A stretch of DNA of 64,000 nt from Ectobacillus sp042610425 (GTDB lineage: Bacteria; Bacillota; Bacilli; Bacillales; Bacillaceae_G): contig NZ_JBGJZM010000001.1 of assembly GCF_042610425.1 (NCBI RefSeq), forward strand, positions 186,001 to 250,000, given 5' to 3'. Shown piece after piece: positions 32,696 to 42,503 of this stretch. A model generated the notes under the pieces. That model saw nothing but the letters and a program-made list of their open reading frames with translations, did not search any database and had not been told where the DNA came from. Within the stretch, counting starts at the first letter, position 1; each line of letters starts with the position of its first letter. A program made the position numbers and the translations under genes.

Positions 32696-33919
32696 TTATA
32701 TTGTGATTTTTGTCATTTCGTTTAAGCTCAATATTTCTAATGCACATAAATTAATGGTTCGAGGCGTAGGAGCGAATATTTCGTTTTCATCGTATTCGAT
32801 AATATCGTGTAGAAAAAAGTGGTTATTTTCAGCGACGCGTTGTGTTACATGCTGTAATAAACTGCTTTTTATATAAGGTTCTAGAATAGGAGATTCCCCG
32901 CCAATATATATGAACTTTAACGGTTCATCATTTGATGAAATAAATGATTCTAGTACTGCATATTCGAGGAAGGAGGCATATTTGGCAAGTGTTTCTTGAA
33001 ACATATTCGTTAGGTCGTAGCTTTCACCTGTATTTTCATTGTTTAATTTGTATTGCTGGGATTTGTAGTGGTTTACAATGAACTTTTCTAGCGCTCGTAA
33101 TTCCTTAAACTTTTCGAGTAGTTTTTCTTTTCTGAAATCCTCTAAATATCCTAAAAAGGGGACAATGTCGATTACTTGAAAAGCATCACGGTCTTTTGGT
33201 GAGGTAAGACCTTTCCCTAACAAAACTGCATCTGTAGATCCCCCACCAATATCGACCAATACCACTTTATAGGCATTAAATTGTTCTGCTTCGCGTCGTT
33301 TTACAATCTTTATGATCTTTCCCTCTTGATCTTGTTTCATCATTTTATATTTAATTGAGTGGCGAGCAACTTCGCATTCGATTTTACATTTTGCTCGGCT
33401 AACAGTGATATGTAGCTCTTTGCTCATACCCGGTGTATGGATGATAACCGAGTGATCAGTATGAAATCGCTTTTCCATCATGTTTTGGGCAGTGCTAAAT
33501 TTTTCTTCTCGCTTTAGCAGCCAAATAGGGAGCATCATGTGCATCGATTCAATCTCGATAGTGGAGTCTTCTTCGTTTTGATCATGCAGTGCATGATAAT
33601 AGGAAATGGCGCTCAAGAAAATGACATAGGGAATGTTGCTTTTCATCTTATCGTGCATTCGGTTTACATGGGAATTAGCCTGCATGGCATGTTCTGCGGC
33701 CTCCCCTACAAGAAAGTACTTTGTTTCAAGCCCTATGGTAGTAGAGAGAAGCATACTTCCTAGTAAATCTTTTGGATTAGTAATGGTATCTGTAAAGTGT
33801 CGTTCAGCCTCTTGCTTACTAAGTTCAACGACATTGGTAGGAAGCTCAATATAATATCCATCCACAAGAAAATTGCTTGTACTATTCCCGAAATCAGCAT
33901 TGAATCGCATTACCTTCAT
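32696..33919 (-). CDS. actin-like ATPase, ParM/StbA (Alp) type
   Basis: 407 aa. Actin-fold nucleotide motifs in order: phosphate-1 NADFGNSTSNF (residues about 7-17), phosphate-2 VLVDIGGGSTDAVLLG (about 220-235) and adenosine motif FIYIGGESPILEPYI (about 355-369). Larger than R1 ParM (320 aa), similar in size to Gram-positive plasmid Alp proteins. The frame is open upstream; ATG 33919 has GAGGG 11 bases ahead and starts one strand before the phosphate-1 loop. Such proteins form filaments that push plasmid centromeres apart. Here it is in a core chromosomal segment with no replication gene seen nearby; partner gene directly downstream. Confidence 0.82.
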   Translation of the reverse strand: MKVMRFNADFGNSTSNFLVDGYYIELPTNVVELSKQEAERHFTDTITNPKDLLGSMLLSTTIGLETKYFLVGEAAEHAMQANSHVNRMHDKMKSNIPYVIFLSAISYYHALHDQNEEDSTIEIESMHMMLPIWLLKREEKFSTAQNMMEKRFHTDHSVIIHTPGMSKELHITVSRAKCKIECEVARHSIKYKMMKQDQEGKIIKIVKRREAEQFNAYKVVLVDIGGGSTDAVLLGKGLTSPKDRDAFQVIDIVPFLGYLEDFRKEKLLEKFKELRALEKFIVNHYKSQQYKLNNENTGESYDLTNMFQETLAKYASFLEYAVLESFISSNDEPLKFIYIGGESPILEPYIKSSLLQHVTQRVAENNHFFLHDIIEYDENEIFAPTPRTINLCALEILSLNEMTKITI

Positions 33920-34040
33920 TCTATTCCACACCCTCTTTCTTAAAATTAATTCACATTTATCTGATACTAATTCTATCAAAAATGGAATTATTTACAATAT
34001 AAATGTGGAATATTCAGGAAAATAGTGTTCGACAATTCTT

Positions 34041-34092
34041 ACTTAAGTATAACTTATGTGTACATACGTAAGAGAAGTATGGTTGGTGTACA
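34041..34092. promoter_or_regulatory. palindrome cluster upstream of the parM-like gene (candidate operator or centromere)
   Basis: ACTTAAGT (34041-34048, perfect palindrome), an imperfect palindrome CTTATGTGTACATACGTAAG (34053-34072) and two copies of GTGTACA (34058, 34086). It lies in the 288-base divergent region between the ParM-type operon and ysoA. No long iteron array is visible. Confidence 0.35.
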
Positions 34093-34159
34093 ATTAATAG
34101 AAAGGAAAGATTGAAATGGGATTGTAATACATGTCAATTGTTGTGTTTATATAGTTCTT

Positions 34160-34187
34160 TTGCTATAGTTACTTTTAAGTGTATAAA
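34160..34187 (+). promoter_or_regulatory. sigma-A promoter of ysoA
   Basis: TTGCTA, 16 bases, TATAAA; about 20 bases before the start of ysoA. Confidence 0.6.
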
Positions 34188-34207
34188 AGACTAAAAGAGG
34201 CGAAAGC

Positions 34208-35197
34208 ATGAACGAAAATGAAGAGAAAATCGTGCTGTTTCCAAACCTTTCTGACCGTTTGCGCGATATGGGATTTGATGCTTTGCATGCAAAACAATTC
34301 GAAGAGGCATTGCCATATCTCAATCAGCTTCGTATGTATGGCTTACATGATGAGCATTCTGAATTTGCTGCTGTTGTTTGCCTCATTGAGCTTCATGATT
34401 GGAAAGAAGCAAAAGCGCGCTGTGATGAGTTGTTAGATGCTAGCGATGAATTGCAAACAGACGTAGAAGACATCTTTATTACCATTCTCGTACAGCTGCA
34501 TGATTATCGCGCAGTTATTAAGACGGTAGATCGGATTCGAGAAGAACCGGATATTTCAGAAGAACGAAAGCAAAAATTTTCTGCCCTTTATTCCTTTGCA
34601 CAGAATATGTTACAGGAAGAAGTAGTCATACCTAATGAATCGGAGCTAACAAAAGTGTTTGTAGGTAAAGATCTTGTAAAACAGTTACGTGCATTGCAGG
34701 AATTACGGGAACGTGGAACGGTACGTGCATACTCCTTTCTCAGGTCTTTTTTACAGCAAGAGGATCAGCATCCTTACATAAAATCAATGATTGTACATAT
34801 GATGATGGAGTACGAAGTAGCTGAGGAAATTGAAGTTGTTAAATATGGCCGCTCTGTAACTGTCGTACCTAAAGAGCTTCTTACTGAGCGGGATTCCCCG
34901 TTCTCTAAAGAAGTTTTACGACAAGTAGAGCAAATTATGGGACAGGATAATCCTACTATGTTTCAAGCTGTCGAAGAGTATTGGTATCAAGTGATTACTA
35001 TTCTGTTTCCACTTAATCCATCACCTGAAAATGAAACTCTTTGGGCTGCAGCATTGCAGAAAATTGGAGAAGAACGTTTTTTCATGTATGCAGATGATAA
35101 CAAAATTGCCAAGCAATATGGGGTTGCCACTACTGCATTACATAGTGCATATGAAGAACTTTTAACAATAGAAAAAGACGAGTATTTAAACGTATAA
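34208..35197 (+). CDS. ysoA: TPR-like protein YsoA
   Basis: 329 aa, helical, soluble. The N-terminal half shows TPR-like helix pairs (GFDALHAKQFEEALPYLNQL, AAVVCLIELHDWKEAKARCDELL, ILVQLHDYRAVIKTVDRI); the C-terminal half is helical with DUF-type features (FERFFMYADDN-like end). It matches YsoA, which sits directly upstream of tig in B. subtilis. No enzymatic motif seen; probably a protein-interaction module of unknown role. AAAGAGGCG before ATG 34208. Confidence 0.8.
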   Translation: MNENEEKIVLFPNLSDRLRDMGFDALHAKQFEEALPYLNQLRMYGLHDEHSEFAAVVCLIELHDWKEAKARCDELLDASDELQTDVEDIFITILVQLHDYRAVIKTVDRIREEPDISEERKQKFSALYSFAQNMLQEEVVIPNESELTKVFVGKDLVKQLRALQELRERGTVRAYSFLRSFLQQEDQHPYIKSMIVHMMMEYEVAEEIEVVKYGRSVTVVPKELLTERDSPFSKEVLRQVEQIMGQDNPTMFQAVEEYWYQVITILFPLNPSPENETLWAAALQKIGEERFFMYADDNKIAKQYGVATTALHSAYEELLTIEKDEYLNV

Positions 35198-35231
35198 CGA
35201 AAAAAATACTCCGATTATTGAAAGCACAGAT

Positions 35232-35261
35232 TTGTATGATATAATGTAATGGTTGTATAAT
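35232..35261 (+). promoter_or_regulatory. sigma-A promoter of tig
   Basis: TTGTAT (35232-35237), 18 bases, TATAAT (35256-35261), giving a leader of about 110 bases. Confidence 0.5.
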
Positions 35262-35379
35262 GCGCAAATATGCATTTTTGCGGGTAATATTTACTATTTC
35301 CTTGCAAATTTCGTATGATTCTCGGACATACATACCGAGTTTTAATAGCTTATTATTTATAGTTGGAGGGAACGAATAA

Positions 35380-36654
35380 ATGGCTACAAAATGGGAAAAA
35401 TTAGAAAATAATGTAGGCGTACTAACAATTGAAGTAGAAGCAGAAGAAGTAAAAAAAGGGTTAGACGCTGCATTTAAAAAAGTTGTGACACGTGTAAATG
35501 TACCAGGATTCCGTAAAGGAAAGGTACCTCGTGTATTATTTGAAAGACAATTTGGTGTTGAATCTTTATACCAAGATGCATTAGATATCTTATTGCCTGA
35601 AGCATATTCAAAGGCAATTGATGAAACGGGTATTTTCCCAGTTGCTCAACCTGAAATTGATGTTGAACAAATGGAAAAAGGAAAGTCTTTAATCTTTACT
35701 GCAAAGGTAACTGTTAAACCTGAAGTGAAACTTGGAGAATATAAAGGCTTCGCATTAGAAAAACTAGATACAACTGTAACAGATGAAGATGTAGACAACG
35801 AATTAAAATCATTGCAAGAAAAACAAGCTGAACTTGTTTTAAAAGAAGAAGGAACAGTTGAAAAAGGCGATACTACTGTTATCGATTTCGAAGGTTTTGT
35901 TGATGGCGTAGCATTCGAAGGCGGTAAAGGCGAAAATTATTCTCTTGAAATCGGTTCTGGCTCTTTCATTCCTGGATTTGAAGATCAATTAGTAGGAGCG
36001 AAAACAGGAGAAGAAAAAGACGTAGAAGTTACGTTCCCTGAAGAATATCATGCTGCTGATCTTGCAGGTAAACCAGCTGTTTTCAAAGTATTGGTTCATG
36101 AAATTAAAACAAAAGAGCTTCCTGCTTTAGATGATGAATTTGCAAAGGATGCTAACGAAGAAGTTGAAACTCTTGATGAGTTGAAAGCAAAACTTCGTAG
36201 TGATTTAGAAGAAAAGAAAAAGGTAGAATCAGAAAACAAGCTTCGTAACGATGCAGTCGAAAAGGCTGTTGGAAATGCAGAAGTAGACATTCCTGATGCT
36301 ATGCTTGAAACAGAATTACACAATATGATTCACGAATTCGAGCACCGTATTGAAGCACAAGGTATGAATTTAGAAATGTACTATCAATTCACAGGAACAG
36401 ATGAAAGCAAATTAAAAGAACAAATGAAAGACGAAGCATTAACACGCGTAAAAACAAATCTTGTTCTTGAAGCTGTTATCGAAGCTGAAAACGTAGAAGT
36501 AACAGATGAAGATGTGGATGCAGAAATTGCAAAAATGGGTGAAATGTATAATATGCCTGTAGATGCTGTGAAGCAAGCACTTGGAAATCTTAGCGCTGTA
36601 AAAGAAGATTTAAAAGTTCGTAAAGCTGTAGATTTATTAGTTGCTAGCAACTAA
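35380..36654 (+). CDS. tig: trigger factor
   Basis: 424 aa ribosome-bound chaperone and peptidyl-prolyl isomerase. N-terminal ribosome-binding loop GFRKGKVPR (residues about 43-51), FKBP domain about 150-240 (GDTTVIDFEGFVDGVAFEGG, GSGSFIPGFEDQL) and a helical C-terminal cradle. GGAGGG before ATG 35380. Codon usage is strongly biased (repeated GAA, AAA, GTT), as expected for an abundant protein. Followed by a terminator and then clpX. Confidence 0.97.
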   Translation: MATKWEKLENNVGVLTIEVEAEEVKKGLDAAFKKVVTRVNVPGFRKGKVPRVLFERQFGVESLYQDALDILLPEAYSKAIDETGIFPVAQPEIDVEQMEKGKSLIFTAKVTVKPEVKLGEYKGFALEKLDTTVTDEDVDNELKSLQEKQAELVLKEEGTVEKGDTTVIDFEGFVDGVAFEGGKGENYSLEIGSGSFIPGFEDQLVGAKTGEEKDVEVTFPEEYHAADLAGKPAVFKVLVHEIKTKELPALDDEFAKDANEEVETLDELKAKLRSDLEEKKKVESENKLRNDAVEKAVGNAEVDIPDAMLETELHNMIHEFEHRIEAQGMNLEMYYQFTGTDESKLKEQMKDEALTRVKTNLVLEAVIEAENVEVTDEDVDAEIAKMGEMYNMPVDAVKQALGNLSAVKEDLKVRKAVDLLVASN

Positions 36655-36697
36655 TAAATATATGTTATATTTGTAGTTAAATGAGCAAGCATACATG

Positions 36698-36728
36698 CAA
36701 GGCACGATGGTAGATCGTGTCTTGTTTT
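36698..36728 (+). terminator. intrinsic terminator after tig
   Basis: 11-bp stem CAAGGCACGAT/ATCGTGTCTTG (one wobble) with a 5-base loop and TTTT. The remaining 230 bases to clpX are very AT-rich; a promoter must lie there but I cannot pick one, and no CtsR heptad repeat is visible. Confidence 0.8.
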
Positions 36729-36958
36729 ATAAAAAAATAAATTTTTTAAACGAAATGTTTATTAAATTTAAAGGAACATTATGATTTTGTGTAGAATATA
36801 TGTATTTTAAAAATTATATGCATTTTTTAATCAAAAAGTGCGACCATATCATTTGTATTTATTCAAGTGTAGTGACATAATATGTATTTACATAGGGTAG
36901 AAATTTTAGGTTACATATAGTGGGTACTGTTTCTAGCACTTTTAAGGGGTGTGATGGT

Positions 36959-38224
36959 ATGTTTAAATTTAACGAAGAAAAAGGGCAATTAAAGTGTTCC
37001 TTCTGTGGTAAGACACAAACGCAGGTACGTAAACTCGTAGCAGGTCCTGGTGTTTACATTTGTGACGAATGTATTGAACTTTGTACAGAGATTGTACAAG
37101 AGGAGCTTGCAAAAGACGATGAAGTAGAATTCAAAGATGTACCAAAGCCTGCTGAAATCCTCGACATTTTAGATGAATATGTAATTGGACAAAACAAAGC
37201 GAAGAAAGCTTTAGCAGTTGCAGTATACAACCACTATAAACGTATTAACTCGAACAGCAAAATTGATGATGTTGAATTATCAAAAAGTAATATTGTATTA
37301 ATGGGCCCTACGGGTAGCGGAAAAACGTTACTTGCTCAAACATTAGCTCGTATTTTAAATGTTCCATTTGCTATTGCAGATGCTACTTCTTTAACAGAAG
37401 CAGGGTATGTTGGCGAAGATGTAGAAAATATTTTGTTGAAACTGATTCAGGCTGCTGATTATGATGTAGAGAAAGCCGAAAAGGGTATCATTTACATTGA
37501 TGAAATTGATAAAGTAGCACGTAAGTCTGAAAATCCTTCTATTACTCGTGATGTATCGGGTGAAGGTGTACAGCAAGCACTTTTGAAAATTTTAGAAGGT
37601 ACGGTTGCTAGCGTTCCGCCTCAAGGAGGTCGCAAGCATCCTCATCAAGAATTTATTCAAATCGATACAACAAATATTCTTTTCATTTGCGGTGGGGCAT
37701 TTGATGGCATCGACCAAATCATTAAACGTCGTTTAGGTAAAAAAGTAATTGGATTCGGAACGGATAGTAAGAAGGACATTGTGAATGAAGATAAAATTCT
37801 ATCACATGTATTGCCAGAGGATTTATTAAAATTCGGCTTAATTCCAGAGTTTATTGGACGTCTTCCTGTTATTGCTAACTTAGAACAGTTGGATGAAAAT
37901 GCACTCGTGGAAATTTTAACAAAACCGAAAAATGCACTCGTGAAGCAGTATCAAAAGCTTCTTGAGCTAGATGATGTTGAGCTTGAATTTGATAAAGATG
38001 CTCTCGTTGAAATTGCACAAAAGGCAATTGAACGGAAAACAGGTGCACGTGGTCTACGTTCAATTATTGAGTCTATTATGTTAGATGTTATGTTTGAGCT
38101 TCCTTCTCGAAATGATATCGATAAATGTATTATTTCCAAGGAGACTGTTTCAAATAATGCATCGCCAAAGCTTATTCTGCAAGATGGAACTGTGCTTGAC
38201 CACGATACGAAAACATCAGCATAA
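36959..38224 (+). CDS. clpX: ATP-dependent Clp protease ATP-binding subunit ClpX
   Basis: 421 aa AAA+ unfoldase. N-terminal zinc domain (CSFCGKTQ...CDECIELC), Walker A GPTGSGKTLLAQ, Walker B IIYIDEIDKV, pore loop GYVGEDVEN, and the IGFG loop (VIGFG) that docks on ClpP. ATG 36959 has AAGGGGTGTG upstream and matches the MFKFNEEKGQ start of homologues; the frame is open earlier. Monocistronic. Confidence 0.97.
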   Translation: MFKFNEEKGQLKCSFCGKTQTQVRKLVAGPGVYICDECIELCTEIVQEELAKDDEVEFKDVPKPAEILDILDEYVIGQNKAKKALAVAVYNHYKRINSNSKIDDVELSKSNIVLMGPTGSGKTLLAQTLARILNVPFAIADATSLTEAGYVGEDVENILLKLIQAADYDVEKAEKGIIYIDEIDKVARKSENPSITRDVSGEGVQQALLKILEGTVASVPPQGGRKHPHQEFIQIDTTNILFICGGAFDGIDQIIKRRLGKKVIGFGTDSKKDIVNEDKILSHVLPEDLLKFGLIPEFIGRLPVIANLEQLDENALVEILTKPKNALVKQYQKLLELDDVELEFDKDALVEIAQKAIERKTGARGLRSIIESIMLDVMFELPSRNDIDKCIISKETVSNNASPKLILQDGTVLDHDTKTSA

Positions 38225-38260
38225 CCAAATCATATTCAAATTACAACTATATAGTATACA

Positions 38261-38295
38261 GAAGAAACAGCAATTCTATGAATTGCTGTTTCTTC
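38261..38295 (+). terminator. hairpin/terminator after clpX
   Basis: Perfect 16-bp stem GAAGAAACAGCAATTC/GAATTGCTGTTTCTTC with a 3-base loop; T tract is interrupted. Confidence 0.75.
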
Positions 38296-38359
38296 TTATG
38301 TTTAGTCCCCTCTTTCCCAGGAGATACTACAAGTATTACTCGTTTTGGGAGGGATTTTA

Positions 38360-40039
38360 ATGAGCTGGACAAACGTAATTTTACTCGTTCAATTAGTGTT
38401 CGGCGTAATTGTCGGAGCGTATTTTTGGCATTTACTCAAAAACCAACGTACGCAACGAATTTCTATTGATAAAGAATCAAAAAAAGAGATGGAGCAACTT
38501 CGCAAGATGCGACTTATTTCGTTAACAGAGCCTTTGGCACAACGGGTTCGACCGACATCGTTTCAAGATATTATAGGTCAAGAAGATGGAATAAAATCCC
38601 TGCAAGCAGCGCTTTGTGGTCCTAATCCGCAACACGTCATTATTTACGGACCTCCAGGTGTGGGAAAAACAGCTGCAGCTCGTCTTGTACTAGAAGAAGC
38701 CAAGAAAAATCCGAAATCTCCGTTTCGACCTAATAGTGTATTTATTGAGCTTGATGCTACCACTGCCCGCTTTGATGAACGCGGTATTGCGGATCCTCTT
38801 ATTGGCTCTGTTCATGATCCTATCTATCAAGGTGCTGGTGCGATGGGGCAGGCAGGAGTTCCTCAACCGAAAAGAGGGGCCGTTACTGATGCACATGGGG
38901 GGGTCCTGTTTATTGATGAAATAGGTGAGTTACATCCTATTCAAATGAACAAAATGTTAAAAGTACTAGAAGATAGAAAGGTGTTTCTAGAGAGTGCCTA
39001 TTATAGTGAGGAAAATGCTCTCATTCCTACATATATTCATGATATCTTTAAAAACGGATTACCTGCAGATTTTAGATTGGTTGGGGCGACAACTCGTTCA
39101 CCTGAAGAAATTTCGCCAGCGATTCGTTCTCGTTGCTTGGAAGTGTTTTTCCATGAACTGGAGACAGATGAAATCGAAAAAGTAGCGACTGTTGCTAGTA
39201 ATAAAATTGGTCTGCAAATTTCGCAGCAGGGGCTTGCGATGATCGGTCTATATGCAAAAAATGGAAGAGAGGCCATTAATCTCGTACAACTGGCGGCAGG
39301 AATGGCGATAAATGAAGAGCGGGGTAACATTCGTGATGAGGATATAGAATGGGTGATCCATTCCAATCAATTAACGCCAAAGCTTGAAAAACGGATATAC
39401 CCTATTCCAAAAATTGGATTGGTAAATGGATTAGCGGTGTATGGACCAAATATGGGGGCGTTATTAGAGTTAGAAGTAACAGCAATTCCTGTTGAAGGAA
39501 AAGGCGAGATTGTCATTACGGGTATTGTTGAGGAAGAAAGTATGGGAAATCAAACAAAATCTATTCGCCGCAAAAGTATGGTAAAGGGCTCAGCAGATAA
39601 TGTAATAACTGTACTGAGATCATTAAATTTACTACCTAACGGCTATGACTTGCACATTAATTTTCCTGGTGGTGTTCCTGTTGATGGGCCTTCAGCTGGA
39701 ATAGCAATTGCTACAGGTGTTTATTCTGCTGTTCACAGTGTGTATGTACGAAATGATGTTGCTTTGACGGGAGAAATAAGTATTCACGGTGAGGTGAAAC
39801 CTGTTGGCGGGGTTTATGCAAAGATAAAGGCTGCCAAAAAAGCAGGAGTAAAAACAGTATTAATTCCAGCAGACAATTTGCAACCAATGCTATATAACAT
39901 AACAGGAATTGAAATAGTACCTGTTCGCCATATACGAGATGTGTTTGCCCGAATCTTTGTAGATCATATCTTAACAGAGTATACTGATACAAGACATTCT
40001 GCGTTATTACATGATGAAGGTGAAATGCATTCGATGTAA
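38360..40039 (+). CDS. lonB: Lon-like ATP-dependent protease LonB
   Basis: 559 aa. One N-terminal membrane segment (VILLVQLVFGVIVGAYFWHLL, residues about 5-25), AAA+ module (Walker A GPPGVGKTAAARL, Walker B VLFIDEIGEL) and a C-terminal Lon proteolytic domain with Ser in DGPSAGIAIATG and Lys in the VYAKIKAAKKAG segment. In Bacillus LonB is sporulation-linked and acts on sigma-H. ATG 38360 with GGGAGGG fits; the frame opens at TTG 38345. Precedes lonA as in B. subtilis. Confidence 0.94.
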   Translation: MSWTNVILLVQLVFGVIVGAYFWHLLKNQRTQRISIDKESKKEMEQLRKMRLISLTEPLAQRVRPTSFQDIIGQEDGIKSLQAALCGPNPQHVIIYGPPGVGKTAAARLVLEEAKKNPKSPFRPNSVFIELDATTARFDERGIADPLIGSVHDPIYQGAGAMGQAGVPQPKRGAVTDAHGGVLFIDEIGELHPIQMNKMLKVLEDRKVFLESAYYSEENALIPTYIHDIFKNGLPADFRLVGATTRSPEEISPAIRSRCLEVFFHELETDEIEKVATVASNKIGLQISQQGLAMIGLYAKNGREAINLVQLAAGMAINEERGNIRDEDIEWVIHSNQLTPKLEKRIYPIPKIGLVNGLAVYGPNMGALLELEVTAIPVEGKGEIVITGIVEEESMGNQTKSIRRKSMVKGSADNVITVLRSLNLLPNGYDLHINFPGGVPVDGPSAGIAIATGVYSAVHSVYVRNDVALTGEISIHGEVKPVGGVYAKIKAAKKAGVKTVLIPADNLQPMLYNITGIEIVPVRHIRDVFARIFVDHILTEYTDTRHSALLHDEGEMHSM

Positions 40040-40043
40040 TGGA

Positions 40044-40083
40044 TAGACTTCGCTTTCTAACGTAAAGCGAGGTCTATTTTATT
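40044..40083 (+). terminator. intrinsic terminator after lonB
   Basis: 13-bp stem TAGACTTCGCTTT/AAAGCGAGGTCTA (one wobble), then TTTTATTT. Confidence 0.8.
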
Positions 40084-40181
40084 TATAAAACAGGTTGTAT
40101 CTATCTCCATAATTGCATAATTGTTCTGTTGTAATATACAATAGGTGAACAGACTATATAAAAATGGAGGTGCAAATTAGA

Positions 40182-42503
40182 ATGAATACGAGCGAAAGAG
40201 TCGTACCCCTCCTTCCATTACGAGGCATTCTTGTTTATCCAACGATTGTCCTACATCTTGATGTAGGACGTGAAAAATCAATACAGGCTATAGAAAACGC
40301 TGCGTTGAATGAAGATCTCATCTTCTTGATGACACAAAAAGATGTAAATGTGGATCAACCGGCAAAGGAAGATTTATATACGATTGGTACACTAGCAAAG
40401 GTAAAACAAATGTTAAAGCTTCCAAATGGAACAGTTCGTGTGCTAGTAGAAGGATTACATAGAGCAGAAATGGTGTCATTAAATGAGGAAGAGAATGTCG
40501 TAAATGCTTCCATTACGATTATCGAGGAAACAGGGGAAGGCGATTTAGAAGAAAAAGCGCTTATGCGTACATTAGTTGATCATTTTGATCAATACATTAA
40601 GCTTTCTAAAAAAGTTTCAAATGAAACGTTTGCAACAGTAGTTGATATAACTGAACCAGGACGCCTGGCGGATTTAATCGCTTCTCATCTTCCTTTAAAA
40701 ATGCATGAAAAACAAGAAATATTAGAAATCATCAATGTAAAAGACCGCCTGAATCGATTGATTTCTTTCATTCAGGATGAAAAAGAACTTCTTAACTTAG
40801 AGAAGAAAATCGGTCAACGTGTGAAGCATTCTATGGAACGTACACAAAAGGAATATTTTCTTCGTGAACAAATGAAAGCGATTCAGAAGGAGCTTGGAGA
40901 GAAAGAAGGAAAAGGTAGCGAGGTTGACATTTTACGTGGGAAAATTGAAAAGTCCGGCATGCCAGATGAAACAAAAGAAGCAACCATTCGTGAATTGGAT
41001 CGCTACGAAAAACTCCCTGCTAGCTCTGCAGAAAGCGGTGTAATTCGAAATTACATCGACTGGATGCTTTCACTCCCATGGAAAGAAGCAACAGAGGATA
41101 TTTTAGACATTCGTAGAGCCGAAAAAATTCTAAACGATGATCATTTCGGATTAGAGAAAGTAAAGGAACGTGTTCTTGAATATTTAGCGGTTCAAAAACT
41201 AACCCGCTCTTTAAAGGGACCAATTCTTTGTTTAGTGGGGCCACCCGGAGTCGGAAAGACATCTCTGGCACGTTCTATTGCAAGATCGTTAAATCGTAAT
41301 TTTGTACGGGTTTCACTTGGCGGTGTTCGCGATGAATCTGAAGTTCGTGGTCATAGACGAACTTATGTAGGAGCTATGCCAGGACGCATTATCCAAGGAA
41401 TGAAAAAAGCAAAAACAGTCAATCCGGTCTTTTTACTTGATGAAATCGACAAAATGTCAAATGATTTCAGGGGAGATCCTTCTGCAGCTTTATTAGAAGT
41501 GTTAGATCCTGAGCAAAATAGCAATTTTAGCGATCATTACATTGAAGAGCCCTATGACTTATCGAATGTAATGTTTATTGCAACTGCGAACACACTTTCA
41601 ACGATTCCCGGACCGCTTTTAGATCGTATGGAAATCATATCGATTGCTGGCTATACCGAGATTGAAAAAGTAAATATTGCTAGGGATCACTTATTAATTA
41701 AGCAGTTGAAGGCGCATGGACTTAGCAAGGGAAAGATGCAGATTCGTGATGAAGCACTGCTTGATATTATTCGGTATTACACAAGAGAAGCAGGTGTTCG
41801 TTCATTAGAGCGTCAACTCGCTGCTATTTGCCGAAAGGTTGCACGTATTCTCGTAGCCGAAGAACGAAAGAGAGTAGTTATTACAGACAAAAATCTAACG
41901 GACTTCTTAGGTAAGAAAATATTTCGCTTTGGTGAAGCTGAATTGCAAGATCAAGTGGGGGTTGCAACAGGTCTAGCCTATACAACAGCAGGAGGAGATA
42001 CGCTCGCAATAGAAGTATCCCTTTATCCTGGTAAAGGAAAATTAATTCTTACTGGTAAACTCGGAGATGTTATGAAGGAATCAGCGCAAGCGGCGTTTAG
42101 CTACATTCGTTCTCGCACGGAAGAACTTCAGATTGACAAGGATTTTTATGAAAAGAATGATATTCATATTCATGTACCAGAGGGAGCCGTTCCGAAAGAT
42201 GGTCCTTCAGCAGGGATTACGATGGCAACAGCCCTTATTTCTGCATTAACGGGACGACCTATTCATAAGGAAGTCGGAATGACGGGGGAAATTACACTTA
42301 GAGGTCGCGTTCTCCCAATTGGCGGATTGAAGGAAAAAACATTAAGTGCACACCGAGCTGGATTAAAGAAGATTATTATTCCTGCAGATAATGAAAGAGA
42401 TTTAGATGATATTCCTGAAAGTGTGAAGGAGCAGTTGACGTTTGTGCTAGTCTCTCATCTGGACGAGGTACTGGAGCACGCGTTAGTAGGAGTGAAACAA
42501 TGA
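40182..42503 (+). CDS. lonA: ATP-dependent protease La (LonA)
   Basis: 773 aa. N-terminal LAN domain (VPLLPLRGILVYPTIV, residues about 8-23), AAA+ module (Walker A GPPGVGKTSLARSIA, Walker B VFLLDEIDKM) and protease domain with catalytic Ser in DGPSAGITMATA and Lys in IGGLKEKTLSAHRAG. ATG 40182 has TGGAGGTG about 9 bases upstream and gives the usual family length; the frame opens at 40164. The ATGA overlap couples it to ysxC. Confidence 0.97.
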   Translation: MNTSERVVPLLPLRGILVYPTIVLHLDVGREKSIQAIENAALNEDLIFLMTQKDVNVDQPAKEDLYTIGTLAKVKQMLKLPNGTVRVLVEGLHRAEMVSLNEEENVVNASITIIEETGEGDLEEKALMRTLVDHFDQYIKLSKKVSNETFATVVDITEPGRLADLIASHLPLKMHEKQEILEIINVKDRLNRLISFIQDEKELLNLEKKIGQRVKHSMERTQKEYFLREQMKAIQKELGEKEGKGSEVDILRGKIEKSGMPDETKEATIRELDRYEKLPASSAESGVIRNYIDWMLSLPWKEATEDILDIRRAEKILNDDHFGLEKVKERVLEYLAVQKLTRSLKGPILCLVGPPGVGKTSLARSIARSLNRNFVRVSLGGVRDESEVRGHRRTYVGAMPGRIIQGMKKAKTVNPVFLLDEIDKMSNDFRGDPSAALLEVLDPEQNSNFSDHYIEEPYDLSNVMFIATANTLSTIPGPLLDRMEIISIAGYTEIEKVNIARDHLLIKQLKAHGLSKGKMQIRDEALLDIIRYYTREAGVRSLERQLAAICRKVARILVAEERKRVVITDKNLTDFLGKKIFRFGEAELQDQVGVATGLAYTTAGGDTLAIEVSLYPGKGKLILTGKLGDVMKESAQAAFSYIRSRTEELQIDKDFYEKNDIHIHVPEGAVPKDGPSAGITMATALISALTGRPIHKEVGMTGEITLRGRVLPIGGLKEKTLSAHRAGLKKIIIPADNERDLDDIPESVKEQLTFVLVSHLDEVLEHALVGVKQ

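Noticed and set aside
36655..36958. CtsR operator or riboswitch before clpX
   Set aside because: No GGTCAAA-type heptads and no stable conserved structure visible beyond the tig terminator.
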